Assembly (NCBI GenBank): GCA_041655275.1
Contig: JBBAFU010000001.1
Coordinates: 186,001 to 250,000, forward strand
DNA from: JAJYRX01 sp041655275
GTDB taxonomy: Bacteria; Pseudomonadota; Gammaproteobacteria; Burkholderiales; Burkholderiaceae_B
Direction: 5' to 3'
Length of the DNA stretch: 64,000 nt
Numbering within the stretch: the stretch's first letter is position 1; each line of letters begins with the position of its first letter. Positions 54,617 through 61,392 of this stretch are shown here, one piece after another. The position numbers and the translations under genes are program-made. The notes beneath the pieces were generated by a model. It did not search any database and was not told where the DNA came from. It was given only the letters and a program-made list of their open reading frames with translations.

Positions 54617-55407
54617 TCGAGCAGGAGTCCGTCATCGGCAAGTGTTTCACCCCGTGTCTGCTGAAACAAAGCCAGCAGATCCGGTACATCCATGCCGCGA
54701 CGCTGATCGCCGGATACATCCAGAACCACATTGCCCTGGTGCAGCATGACAGTGCGCTCCCCGACATCGAGCGCCTGACGCATGCTGTGTGTGACCATCA
54801 TGGTGGTCAGTGCCTCGGAGGCCACGATGCGCGCCGTGAGCTCGAGCACGAACTCGGCGGTGCGCGGGTCCAGGGCGGCGGTATGCTCGTCAAGCAGCAG
54901 AATGCGCGAAGGGCGCAGCGAGGCCATGAGCAGGCTGACGGCCTGGCGCTGCCCGCCCGAAAGAAGGCCGATGCGATCGGTCAGGCGGTTTTCCAGGCCC
55001 AGGCCCAGCGTGGCGAGACGCTCCTGAAATTCCGCACGCATGCTGGTGCGTACCGCACGGCCCAGACCCCGGCGCAGGCCGCGGCCCTGGGCAAGTGCCA
55101 TGTTCTCTTCTATCGTCAGATCCTCGCAGGTGCCTGCCATGGGATCCTGGAACACGCGCGCCACACGGCTGGCACGCTGCCACACCGCTTGATGCGTGAC
55201 TTCAGCGTCATCGATGAGTATCCGCCCGCTATCGATGCCGGTATCGCCGGAAATGGCATTCAGCAAGGTGGACTTGCCGGCACCGTTCGAGCCGATGACG
55301 GTGACGAACTGGCCGCTGGGAATGTCCAGTGACAGACCACGCAGCGCACGCGTCTCTATTGGCGTGCCCGCGTTGAAGGTGATCGTCAGATTCTTCACCG
55401 AAAGCAT
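54613..55407 (-). CDS. ABC importer ATPase (TrpXYZ/ABC_sub_bind-associated type)
   Basis: A 264-residue ATPase with Walker A GSNGAGKST (39-47), Q-loop FQDPMAGT, signature LLSGGQRQA and Walker B ILLLDEHTAALD. The His after the Walker B Asp-Glu is usual in the ATPases that pair with ABC_sub_bind proteins. It is last of three genes: binding protein, permease, ATPase. Family systems have been linked to tryptophan or other aromatic compounds in Gram-positives; the substrate here is unknown. Confidence 0.9.
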   Translation of the reverse strand: MLSVKNLTITFNAGTPIETRALRGLSLDIPSGQFVTVIGSNGAGKSTLLNAISGDTGIDSGRILIDDAEVTHQAVWQRASRVARVFQDPMAGTCEDLTIEENMALAQGRGLRRGLGRAVRTSMRAEFQERLATLGLGLENRLTDRIGLLSGGQRQAVSLLMASLRPSRILLLDEHTAALDPRTAEFVLELTARIVASEALTTMMVTHSMRQALDVGERTVMLHQGNVVLDVSGDQRRGMDVPDLLALFQQTRGETLADDGLLLD

Positions 55408-55411
55408 GGTT

Positions 55412-56305
55412 TCACCCTCGCGCCGACTTGCCGCGCAGACGCTGCTTGACCAGTGGTATCACCAGCGCCACCGTAACCAGCACGGCTGTCACCAGATTCA
55501 GGTCCTGCGCCTTGAGTCCGATGAAATCCGCATTCAGGGCAAGGGCAATGAAGAAGCGGTACAGCACCGCTCCCACAATCACCGCAAGTGTGGTGATCAC
55601 CAGACGGCGTGAAGGCATGATGCTTTCCCCGACGATCACTGCGGCCAGGCCTATGACGATGGTCCCGATGCCCATGGAAATATCGGCCCCCCCCTGCGAC
55701 TGGGCAAACAGGGCGCCGGCCAGAGCGCACAGGGCATTGGATATGGCCATTCCGGCGAGCACCATGCGCCCGGTGGCCACACCCTGGGCACGCGCCATGC
55801 GCGGGTTCGAACCGGTTGCCCGCATGGCCAGACCCGCCTCGGTCGCGAAGTACCAGTCGAGCAGCAGCTTGACGGCAATGACGACGACCAGAAGGATGAG
55901 CGGCCGGGCAACATAATCCGTCAGGCCGCCGGGCTGGAGTACCGTGAACACCGTCGGTTCCATGATGAGAGGAACGTTGGGCCTGCCCATGACGCGCAGA
56001 TTGATGGAGTACAGCGCAATCATCATCAGGATGCTGGCAAGCAGATCCATGATCTTCAGGCGCACATTGAGCCAGCCGGTCACCATGCCCGCCAGGGCAC
56101 CGGCCAGTGTGGCGATGATAGTGGCCGTGAAAGGGTCTGAACCGGCGCTGATCAGGGTGGCCGCCGCCGCCCCGCCCAGCGGAAAGCTGCCGTCAACCGT
56201 CAGGTCTGGAAACCGCAGAAGGCGAAATGAAATGAGCACTCCGAGGGCCACCAGGCCGAAGATCAGCCCGATCTCGAGCGCCCCCCAGAGTGAATAAATG
56301 GACAT
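55412..56305 (-). CDS. ABC importer permease (ABC_sub_bind-associated)
   Basis: A 297-residue integral membrane permease of the branched-chain-type fold, with eight or nine hydrophobic segments. The conserved TVDGSFPLGGA near residues 36-46 and ATGSNPRMARAQGV (coupling region) are typical of the COG4120-type permeases that act with ABC_sub_bind proteins. It is four bases upstream of the ATPase gene and 69 bases after the binding-protein gene. Confidence 0.9.
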   Translation of the reverse strand: MSIYSLWGALEIGLIFGLVALGVLISFRLLRFPDLTVDGSFPLGGAAAATLISAGSDPFTATIIATLAGALAGMVTGWLNVRLKIMDLLASILMMIALYSINLRVMGRPNVPLIMEPTVFTVLQPGGLTDYVARPLILLVVVIAVKLLLDWYFATEAGLAMRATGSNPRMARAQGVATGRMVLAGMAISNALCALAGALFAQSQGGADISMGIGTIVIGLAAVIVGESIMPSRRLVITTLAVIVGAVLYRFFIALALNADFIGLKAQDLNLVTAVLVTVALVIPLVKQRLRGKSARG

Positions 56306-56337
56306 GAGAACCAGGTTTTGAGGGGAATACGCAAGCC

Positions 56338-56360
56338 GGCGATACCCGCCGGGTATCGCC
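56338..56360 (-). other. Intercistronic hairpin after the binding-protein gene
   Basis: Ten-base perfect arms (56338-56347 and 56351-56360) with a three-base loop, between the binding-protein stop and the permease start. There is no U-tract, so it probably protects the upstream message, giving more binding protein than permease. Confidence 0.55.
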
Positions 56361-56374
56361 TCTGGCGCGGTATT

Positions 56375-57343
56375 TTACTCGATGACCTTGGTCGCGGATT
56401 TGATGAACTCCTCGGACAGCGTGACTCCCTGACGCTTTGCCGCCGTCGTGTTCACGAACAGCTCAAGCTTGTCGCTCGTTGCCGAGGCGATATCGCCCGG
56501 CCTCTCGCCCTTCAGGATGCGTACTACAGTGCGCCCGGTCTGCAGGCCCAGATCATGATAATTGACCCCCAGCGCCGCAATGGCGCCACGCACCACACTG
56601 TCGGTATCGGAAGCGATCAGGGGAATGCGGGCGTCAATGCCCACCTTGACCAGGCTTTCGAAGGCGGACACCACGTTGTTGTCCGTATTGGTGTAGATGA
56701 CATCAACCTTGCCCACCAGACTGCGGGCTGCAGCACCCACGTCCACGGTACGCGCCGCGGTGGCTTCGACCAGCGTCATGTCGGCAGCCGCCAGCAGCTC
56801 GCGCATGCGTTCGACCACGACCACGGAATTGGCCTCACCCGGGTTATAGACCATGCCCACGCGCCTGGCATCGGGCACGACCTGACGGATCAGGTCCAGC
56901 TGCCTTTCAAGCAGCAGGGCATCGGACAGGCCGGTGACGTTGGTGCCGCTGGGCTCCATGGACGGTACGAGCTGTGCGGCCACCGGATCCGTCACAGCGG
57001 AATAGACAACGGGAATTTCCTTGGTGGCGGCCACTACCGCCTGCGCGGAGGGCGTGGCAATGGCGACGATGACATCAGGTTCATCGCCCACGAACTTGCG
57101 GGCAATCTGGGCCGCGATGGCCGTATTCCCCTGGGCGGTCTGATACTGCCACTTCAGGCCGTTCTTGGCGGTATAGCCTTCGGCTTCCAGCGTTTCGAAG
57201 ACACCGTCCTTGATGGCATCAAGGGCCGGATGCTCCACAATGGAAGTGACGGCGACGGACTGCGCCAGAGCCGCGCCCTGGAAGCACAGCCCGGCAAGGG
57301 CGATGGCCCCGAAAGTGACACGGATGGCATGGGTAAGTTTCAT
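56375..57343 (-). CDS. ABC importer substrate-binding protein (ABC_sub_bind family)
   Basis: A 322-residue periplasmic binding protein with a signal peptide ending AALA (about residue 26). The mature protein starts with VAVTSIVEHPALDAIKDGV, the ABC_sub_bind (PF04392-type) pattern. TNTDNNVVSAFES and PLIASDTDSVVRGAIA are also typical. The ATG at 57343 has AAGGAG seven bases upstream and is preferred to TTG 57349. It is first of the transporter genes and may be cotranscribed from the upstream thiolase region. Confidence 0.9.
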   Translation of the reverse strand: MKLTHAIRVTFGAIALAGLCFQGAALAQSVAVTSIVEHPALDAIKDGVFETLEAEGYTAKNGLKWQYQTAQGNTAIAAQIARKFVGDEPDVIVAIATPSAQAVVAATKEIPVVYSAVTDPVAAQLVPSMEPSGTNVTGLSDALLLERQLDLIRQVVPDARRVGMVYNPGEANSVVVVERMRELLAAADMTLVEATAARTVDVGAAARSLVGKVDVIYTNTDNNVVSAFESLVKVGIDARIPLIASDTDSVVRGAIAALGVNYHDLGLQTGRTVVRILKGERPGDIASATSDKLELFVNTTAAKRQGVTLSEEFIKSATKVIE

Positions 57344-57397
57344 CGACAAGCTCCTTTTCGGGTGGATGAGGCGCCGGAGCGCGAATGTATCAAAACG

Positions 57398-58213
57398 CTA
57401 GTCTAGCGTGAATCGCGCCGAGTCGAGCAATTCGCGCAGCCAGCGCCGGGCGGGCAGCTTCAGTTCCGCTTCGAGCACATCGGCGCGTTCGAACAGGGAC
57501 CGGCTGCTTGCCGCCATGGCCTCGGGCGTGAAACCCAGGACAATACTGTTGCCATCCGGCGTCTGTGGCAGCTGGAGTACGCGCCCGTCGAAGGCATCGA
57601 GAAGATTGCGCATATTGGGAGCATGGCTGTCGTGATTGCCGAACAGATTCACCACGGCAACGCCGCCTTCCTGCAGGCAGGCCCGGCAACCGCTATAGAA
57701 CGCCGGCGAGTTGCACACCGGCCCCTGGGCATGGGCATCGTAGAGATCGACCATCAGCGCAGCATAGCGTGCGTGGTGCTCGGGGTCCTGCACCCAGAGG
57801 CCGGCATCGCCCTCGATGAGCTCGGAGCGCGGCCCCTGCGGCAGGCGGAAATACGCTGCACAGGCCGCGAAGACCTGGGGATTGCGCTCTACTGTGTCGA
57901 CGATCGCCGGCGTATGTGCCAGCACATAGCGCAACAGGGCCCCGGCACCCAGACCGAGGATAGCGATACGGTCCTCTTTGCCGGGACGCACGAACAGCAG
58001 CCAGGCCATCATCAGGCGCGTGTAGTCGAGCACCAGTTCCGTCGGGCGGCGCAGCCGCATGGCACCCTGCACCCAGGGCGTGCCAAAGTGCAGATAGCGT
58101 ATGCCGTCAAGCTCGGAGAGTGTAGGCTCGTCCTCGCCCGGCTGCCACTCAGACCCGTTCAAAGATGGCAGCAATGCCCTGCCCTCCACCAATGCACATG
58201 GTGACCAGCGCAT
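57398..58213 (-). CDS. Spermidine synthase-like methyltransferase-fold protein
   Basis: Up to 271 residues. The class I fold shows IAILGLGAGALLRYVL (nucleotide-binding loop), DTVERNPQVF (acidic end of strand 2) and VDLYDAHAQGP (the position of the polyamine synthase acid). It lacks the full N-terminal domain of SpeE and may not make spermidine. Start uncertain: the ATG at 58213 overlaps the thiolase gene by 65 bases; a TTG at 58174 preceded by GGAGG is a credible alternative and fits homologues that begin shortly before LDGIRYLHFG. No speD or speC is nearby. Confidence 0.75.
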   Translation of the reverse strand: MRWSPCALVEGRALLPSLNGSEWQPGEDEPTLSELDGIRYLHFGTPWVQGAMRLRRPTELVLDYTRLMMAWLLFVRPGKEDRIAILGLGAGALLRYVLAHTPAIVDTVERNPQVFAACAAYFRLPQGPRSELIEGDAGLWVQDPEHHARYAALMVDLYDAHAQGPVCNSPAFYSGCRACLQEGGVAVVNLFGNHDSHAPNMRNLLDAFDGRVLQLPQTPDGNSIVLGFTPEAMAASSRSLFERADVLEAELKLPARRWLRELLDSARFTLD

Positions 58214-59330
58214 AGCGCCCCTGAATGCGTTCGAGCTCGTGCAGCGCCTTGACCGTAATGATGGCGCCCGTGGCACCGATGGGATGGCCCAGGCTGATGC
58301 CGCTGCCATTGGGATTGACGCGCTCGGGATCCAGCTCCAGCGCCTGCATGACAGCGCAGGCCTGTGCGGCAAACGCCTCGTTTGCCTCGATCACATCCAT
58401 ATCTGCCGCCTTCAGCCCGGCACGCTCCAGTGCAATCTGCGAGGCGGGTACGGGACCCATGCCCATATAGAGCGGTTCGACACCGGCATGACCCCAGGCC
58501 ACCAGCCGTGCCATGGGCGTGAGCCCCTGCTGCTGCGCTGCCTGCGCCTCCATGAGCAGGACCGCTGCCGCGCCGTCATTCAGTCCCGAGGCATTGCCGG
58601 CCGTGACCGTGCCGTCTTCCTTCTGGAAGGCCGGACGCAGGGTCTGGAAATCCGCCAGGCTGGCATCGGCGCGGAAGTGCTCGTCGGTATCGAAAACCGT
58701 TTCACCACGACGGCTGCGCAGCATCACCGGAACAATCTGCGACTTGAAGCGCCCTTCCTGCACGGCACGCGCGGCGCGCTGATGCGAGGTGAGCGCGAGC
58801 GCATCCTGCTGTTCCCGGCTGATATTGTGGCGTTTGGCCACATTCTCGGCCGTGATGCCCATGTGTACCTTGTCAAAGGGATCGGCCAGTGCGCCCAGCA
58901 TCATATCCAGCAGGCGATCGTCACCCATGCGCCCGCCCCAGCGATGGCCCATGGCCAGGTAGGGTGAGCGACTCATGTTTTCTGCACCGGCACCAATCGC
59001 CGCCTCGGCATGACCCGTCATGATCGTCTGGGCGGCCGAAATGATGGCCTGCAGACCGGAGCCGCAGAGACGGTTGACGTTGAACGCCGGAACGGAGTCC
59101 GGCAGACCGGCATCGAGCGCCGCAACGCGCGAAAGATAGAGGTCCCGGGGTTCGGTGTTGATGACATGGCCGAAGACCACATGGCCGACGCGCTGCGCAT
59201 CCAGCCCGGAACGATCAAGCACCGATTTGACGACCAGACTGCCCAGGGCGCTGGGCGGCATATCCTTGAGCGACTTGCCGAAACTGCCCACTGCCGTGCG
59301 GCAGGCCTGTACGACGACGACTTCTTTCAC
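58149..59330 (-). CDS. Acetyl-CoA acetyltransferase (thiolase)
   Basis: Condenses or cleaves acyl-CoA units. From GTG 59330 the protein has 393 residues, the standard thiolase length, starting KEVVVVQACRTAVG; an AGGAG lies six bases upstream. An ATG at 59348 would add six residues. The nucleophile C89 (NRLCGSG), GHPIGATGA histidine and CIGGGQG cysteine are all present. Biosynthetic (polyhydroxyalkanoate, acetoacetyl-CoA) and degradative roles cannot be separated by reading. A CATAAT at 59377-59382 is a weak -10 candidate. Confidence 0.93.
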   Translation of the reverse strand: MKEVVVVQACRTAVGSFGKSLKDMPPSALGSLVVKSVLDRSGLDAQRVGHVVFGHVINTEPRDLYLSRVAALDAGLPDSVPAFNVNRLCGSGLQAIISAAQTIMTGHAEAAIGAGAENMSRSPYLAMGHRWGGRMGDDRLLDMMLGALADPFDKVHMGITAENVAKRHNISREQQDALALTSHQRAARAVQEGRFKSQIVPVMLRSRRGETVFDTDEHFRADASLADFQTLRPAFQKEDGTVTAGNASGLNDGAAAVLLMEAQAAQQQGLTPMARLVAWGHAGVEPLYMGMGPVPASQIALERAGLKAADMDVIEANEAFAAQACAVMQALELDPERVNPNGSGISLGHPIGATGAIITVKALHELERIQGRYALVTMCIGGGQGIAAIFERV

Positions 59331-59391
59331 GACATTCTCCTGTGACATGCCATTGAATCGGGCCTTGGAAAACCTCATTATGCAGCACCCG

Positions 59392-59441
59392 GAAAAACAC
59401 ATGGCGGCAGGACCCGATGAACGGATCCTGCCGCCATGTGT
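59392..59441 (-). terminator. Intrinsic terminator of the small gene
   Basis: Sixteen-base perfect arms (59397-59412 and 59426-59441) with a 13-base loop, followed on the minus strand by a run of T (59393-59396) adjoining the GTGT end of the stem. It lies 48 bases after the stop of the 48-residue gene and separates it from the thiolase gene. Confidence 0.75.
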
Positions 59442-59489
59442 GACTCTCTGGTCCGGAATTCCGGAACGGGCTCCGGGACCATTCCGGGA

Positions 59490-59636
59490 CTAGTCCTGAG
59501 GCTCCTTCACGGGCGCAGTCTTGCCGGACTGCCCGGACCTTTTTTCGGCCTCTTCCCGGGCATCATCCGGGGCTACCCAGTTCAGAGGTTCAATCACAAA
59601 AGGTTGCCTTCTGCGTGTAGGCCTTTTTGTCGCCAT
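59490..59636 (-). CDS. Small protein of unknown function, 48 residues
   Basis: Not recognised as any named family. The 48-residue product has a basic N-terminus (TKRPTRRRQPF), a hydrophobic middle (VIEPLNWVAP), and a charged hydrophilic C-terminus (DDAREEAEKRS). It has no membrane segment and no cysteines. The start at ATG 59636 is supported by AAGGAG eight bases upstream. The gene has its own promoter (59701-59729), leader hairpin and terminator (59392-59441), a complete monocistronic unit, which makes it likely to be real despite its size. The frame stays open upstream to 59729, but that part has no ribosome site. Confidence 0.7.
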   Translation of the reverse strand: MATKRPTRRRQPFVIEPLNWVAPDDAREEAEKRSGQSGKTAPVKEPQD

Positions 59637-59669
59637 TAGATGATTACTCCTTGAACGAGATCGAAAACA

Positions 59670-59689
59670 GGAGGGGCATGCACCCCTCC
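59670..59689 (-). promoter_or_regulatory. Leader hairpin of the small gene
   Basis: Seven-base perfect arms (59670-59676 and 59683-59689) with a six-base loop sit about five bases into the predicted transcript. On the minus strand it is followed by TGTTTTCG, resembling a weak early terminator, or it may stabilise the 5' end. Confidence 0.45.
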
Positions 59690-59700
59690 GCCAGTCTGTT

Positions 59701-59729
59701 AGTGTAACACGCTCAAGAAAAATAATCAA
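59701..59729 (-). promoter_or_regulatory. Sigma-70 promoter of the small gene
   Basis: On the minus strand, -35 TTGATT (59724-59729) and -10 TACACT (59701-59706) are 17 bases apart. Predicted start near 59694, leader about 58 bases. Confidence 0.6.
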
Positions 59730-59761
59730 TAACTACAACCACTTAGCCTTTTACTCTGAAC

Positions 59762-60265
59762 TCAGGCTCCTTCCAGCTGCGCCTGATACGCCTTGCGCGC
59801 CCCCAGATAATGCTGGAACGGAAAGTGGATGGGCACCCCTTCCAGCGCTGCAGCCAGCATCTCGAGATGCGCCTCGAAGCCGGCGCAGGCCTTGGATGCA
59901 TCCTCACCCGCCGGGACCTGTACCTGCAAGCCCAGGCGTGTACCACCATCAGCCTGTGCCAGTGTCCAGCGCAGCCGCCGCTCGGGCTCATCGCCGCTGC
60001 TCCAGGAATATTCCAGCAAGGCGCCCTCTTCCAGTGCCAGCACCGTACTGTCGATAACGACGCCGCTGTCGGCAAAATCGATGCGCACCGCACCACCGGG
60101 GCGCAGCTCCATGCTGCCCGGTGCCAGCCATTGGGCCAGAGCCTGCGGTTCAGTCAGCATGCGCCATACCGCAGCACGGTCATGTGCAAACACGCGCTCC
60201 ATGTGACCCTGATACCCGCCATCTGCGGCCTCCAGCCGCCCTACCTGAACTGCTTCTTCACTCAT
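59762..60265 (-). CDS. SRPBCC/AHSA1-like START-domain protein
   Basis: A 167-residue protein of the AHSA1-like START superfamily. MERVFAHDRAAVWRMLTEPQALAQWL at the start and LLEYSWSSGDEPERRLRWTL in the middle match the pattern, quoted here in two parts of a longer motif. Such proteins bind hydrophobic ligands in a helix-grip pocket; many are toxin- or stress-linked but with no fixed activity. The ATG at 60265 has AAGGA upstream. It is transcribed away from the adjacent transporter unit, with 221 bases between their starts. Confidence 0.8.
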   Translation of the reverse strand: MSEEAVQVGRLEAADGGYQGHMERVFAHDRAAVWRMLTEPQALAQWLAPGSMELRPGGAVRIDFADSGVVIDSTVLALEEGALLEYSWSSGDEPERRLRWTLAQADGGTRLGLQVQVPAGEDASKACAGFEAHLEMLAAALEGVPIHFPFQHYLGARKAYQAQLEGA

Positions 60266-60424
60266 TGGGAAATCCTTTCAATACTGCGCTGCGTCCAGAC
60301 TGCAGACCCTTCGCGCCCACAGCCAGTTCAACAGGAGATTATCGGGCCCGTCGATGTCGTGCCGCAAAATAACCCCCCTTGCTGTGGGTGGATTCAGTGA
60401 CGACATTCACGGGTAAACCCGAAT

Positions 60425-60452
60425 TTTACGGAAAATATTGTTGAACAATAAT
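60425..60452 (+). promoter_or_regulatory. Promoter candidate of the transporter/ectoine-synthase-like unit
   Basis: -35 TTTACG (60425-60430) and -10 AATAAT (60447-60452), 16 bases apart. The -10 lies at the junction between the two operator copies. The match at -35 is weak. Confidence 0.4.
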
Positions 60453-60463
60453 TGTTGAACAAT
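60437..60463 (+). promoter_or_regulatory. Tandem FadR-type GntR operator candidates
   Basis: ATTGTTGAACAAT occurs twice (60437-60449 and 60451-60463) with one base between, a 14-base period. Each copy is a six-plus-six near-palindrome around a central G and fits the FadR-subfamily consensus TNGT-N3-ACNA. The pair ends 23 bases before the binding-protein start and straddles the predicted -10, a repressor arrangement. No GntR gene is in the window. Confidence 0.6.
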
Positions 60464-60486
60464 CCTCATCGACTTGGGAGACAAAC

Positions 60487-61356
60487 ATGACCACGCCTTC
60501 AATCGCCTCGACATCCCATCCCGCTCCCCGCCGGGGACACAAACTCCGGCGCACCTGCACCTTGGTTGCCGCGTTCGCCCTGACAGGTCTGGCCCTGGGC
60601 CCGGCGCACGCTTTCGAGACAGTAAAGTCGGGCACCCTCACGGTCGCATCCGACCTCACCTATCCGCCCTATGTCTACTTCGACAACAAGGTACCGGCCG
60701 GATTCGATGCAGACTTCTCGCGTCTCATGGCTGAAAAACTCGATCTCAAAATTGATATCGTGGACACCCGCTTCTCGGATCTGGTGCTCGGCCTGCGTGC
60801 AAACCGGTTCGACATGGTGGCTTCAGCCCTGTATGTCACTCCCGAGCGCGCCAAGCTCATCAACTACCTCCCCTATACGAAGACCGGCTCTTCTCTGATG
60901 GTGCTCAAATCCAGCACGCTGAACCCGAAGGAACCCAAGGACCTGTGCGGTCTGAAGGTCAGCAATATCAAGGCCGCCTCCTGGCGTCCAAAAGTGCTGG
61001 CTGTGGCCGATGCCGAGTGCAAGGGCAAGATTGACATGCTCGAGTACCCCACCTCGCCCGAAGCCTATCTGGCGCTCAAGTCCGGCGCGGTCGATGTCAT
61101 GATGGAAGATGCCGCCGTGGCGCATGAAATGGTACGCGACCGACCGGACGAGTTGCGGATCACCTCGACCGAGCTGATCTACCCCATCGTCATCGGCCTC
61201 GGTCTGAATCAGAAAAACCCCGAGTTGCGTGATGCGCTCGTGCAGGCACTGGCCGACGCCACGGAAAGCGGCGAATATCAGGCACTACTGGACAAGTATG
61301 GTCTGGGCGCACCCACGGAAGAGGAAATCGCCGACTCCTACGCCTCCAAACCCTGA
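60487..61356 (+). CDS. Polar amino-acid-type ABC transporter substrate-binding protein
   Basis: A 289-residue SBP_bac_3 family protein. The signal peptide has a long basic N-terminal region (about 22 residues) and is cleaved near GPAHA (residue 42). The mature part shows LTVASDLTYPPYVYFD and GFDADFSRLMAEKL, typical of amino-acid and opine binding proteins, and of EhuB-type ectoine binders. GGGAG lies six bases before the ATG. It heads a unit with a fused permease-ATPase (36 bases on), an ectoine-synthase-like gene and a DUF1989 gene. Ligand unknown; the context suggests an amidine- or ectoine-like compound. Confidence 0.88.
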   Translation: MTTPSIASTSHPAPRRGHKLRRTCTLVAAFALTGLALGPAHAFETVKSGTLTVASDLTYPPYVYFDNKVPAGFDADFSRLMAEKLDLKIDIVDTRFSDLVLGLRANRFDMVASALYVTPERAKLINYLPYTKTGSSLMVLKSSTLNPKEPKDLCGLKVSNIKAASWRPKVLAVADAECKGKIDMLEYPTSPEAYLALKSGAVDVMMEDAAVAHEMVRDRPDELRITSTELIYPIVIGLGLNQKNPELRDALVQALADATESGEYQALLDKYGLGAPTEEEIADSYASKP

Positions 61357-61392
61357 CGGTAATACAACGCAACCACGCGCGGGAATTGCATC

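Noticed and set aside
59452..59465. TCCGGAATTCCGGA palindrome near the small-gene stop
   Set aside because: Perfect but short and CCGG-rich in a GC-rich genome. It lies next to the real terminator and has no clear separate role.
60487..61356. Tat signal peptide on the binding protein
   Set aside because: Two arginine pairs occur in the long N-terminal region, but neither has the S-R-R-x-F-L-K context, so a Sec signal is more likely.
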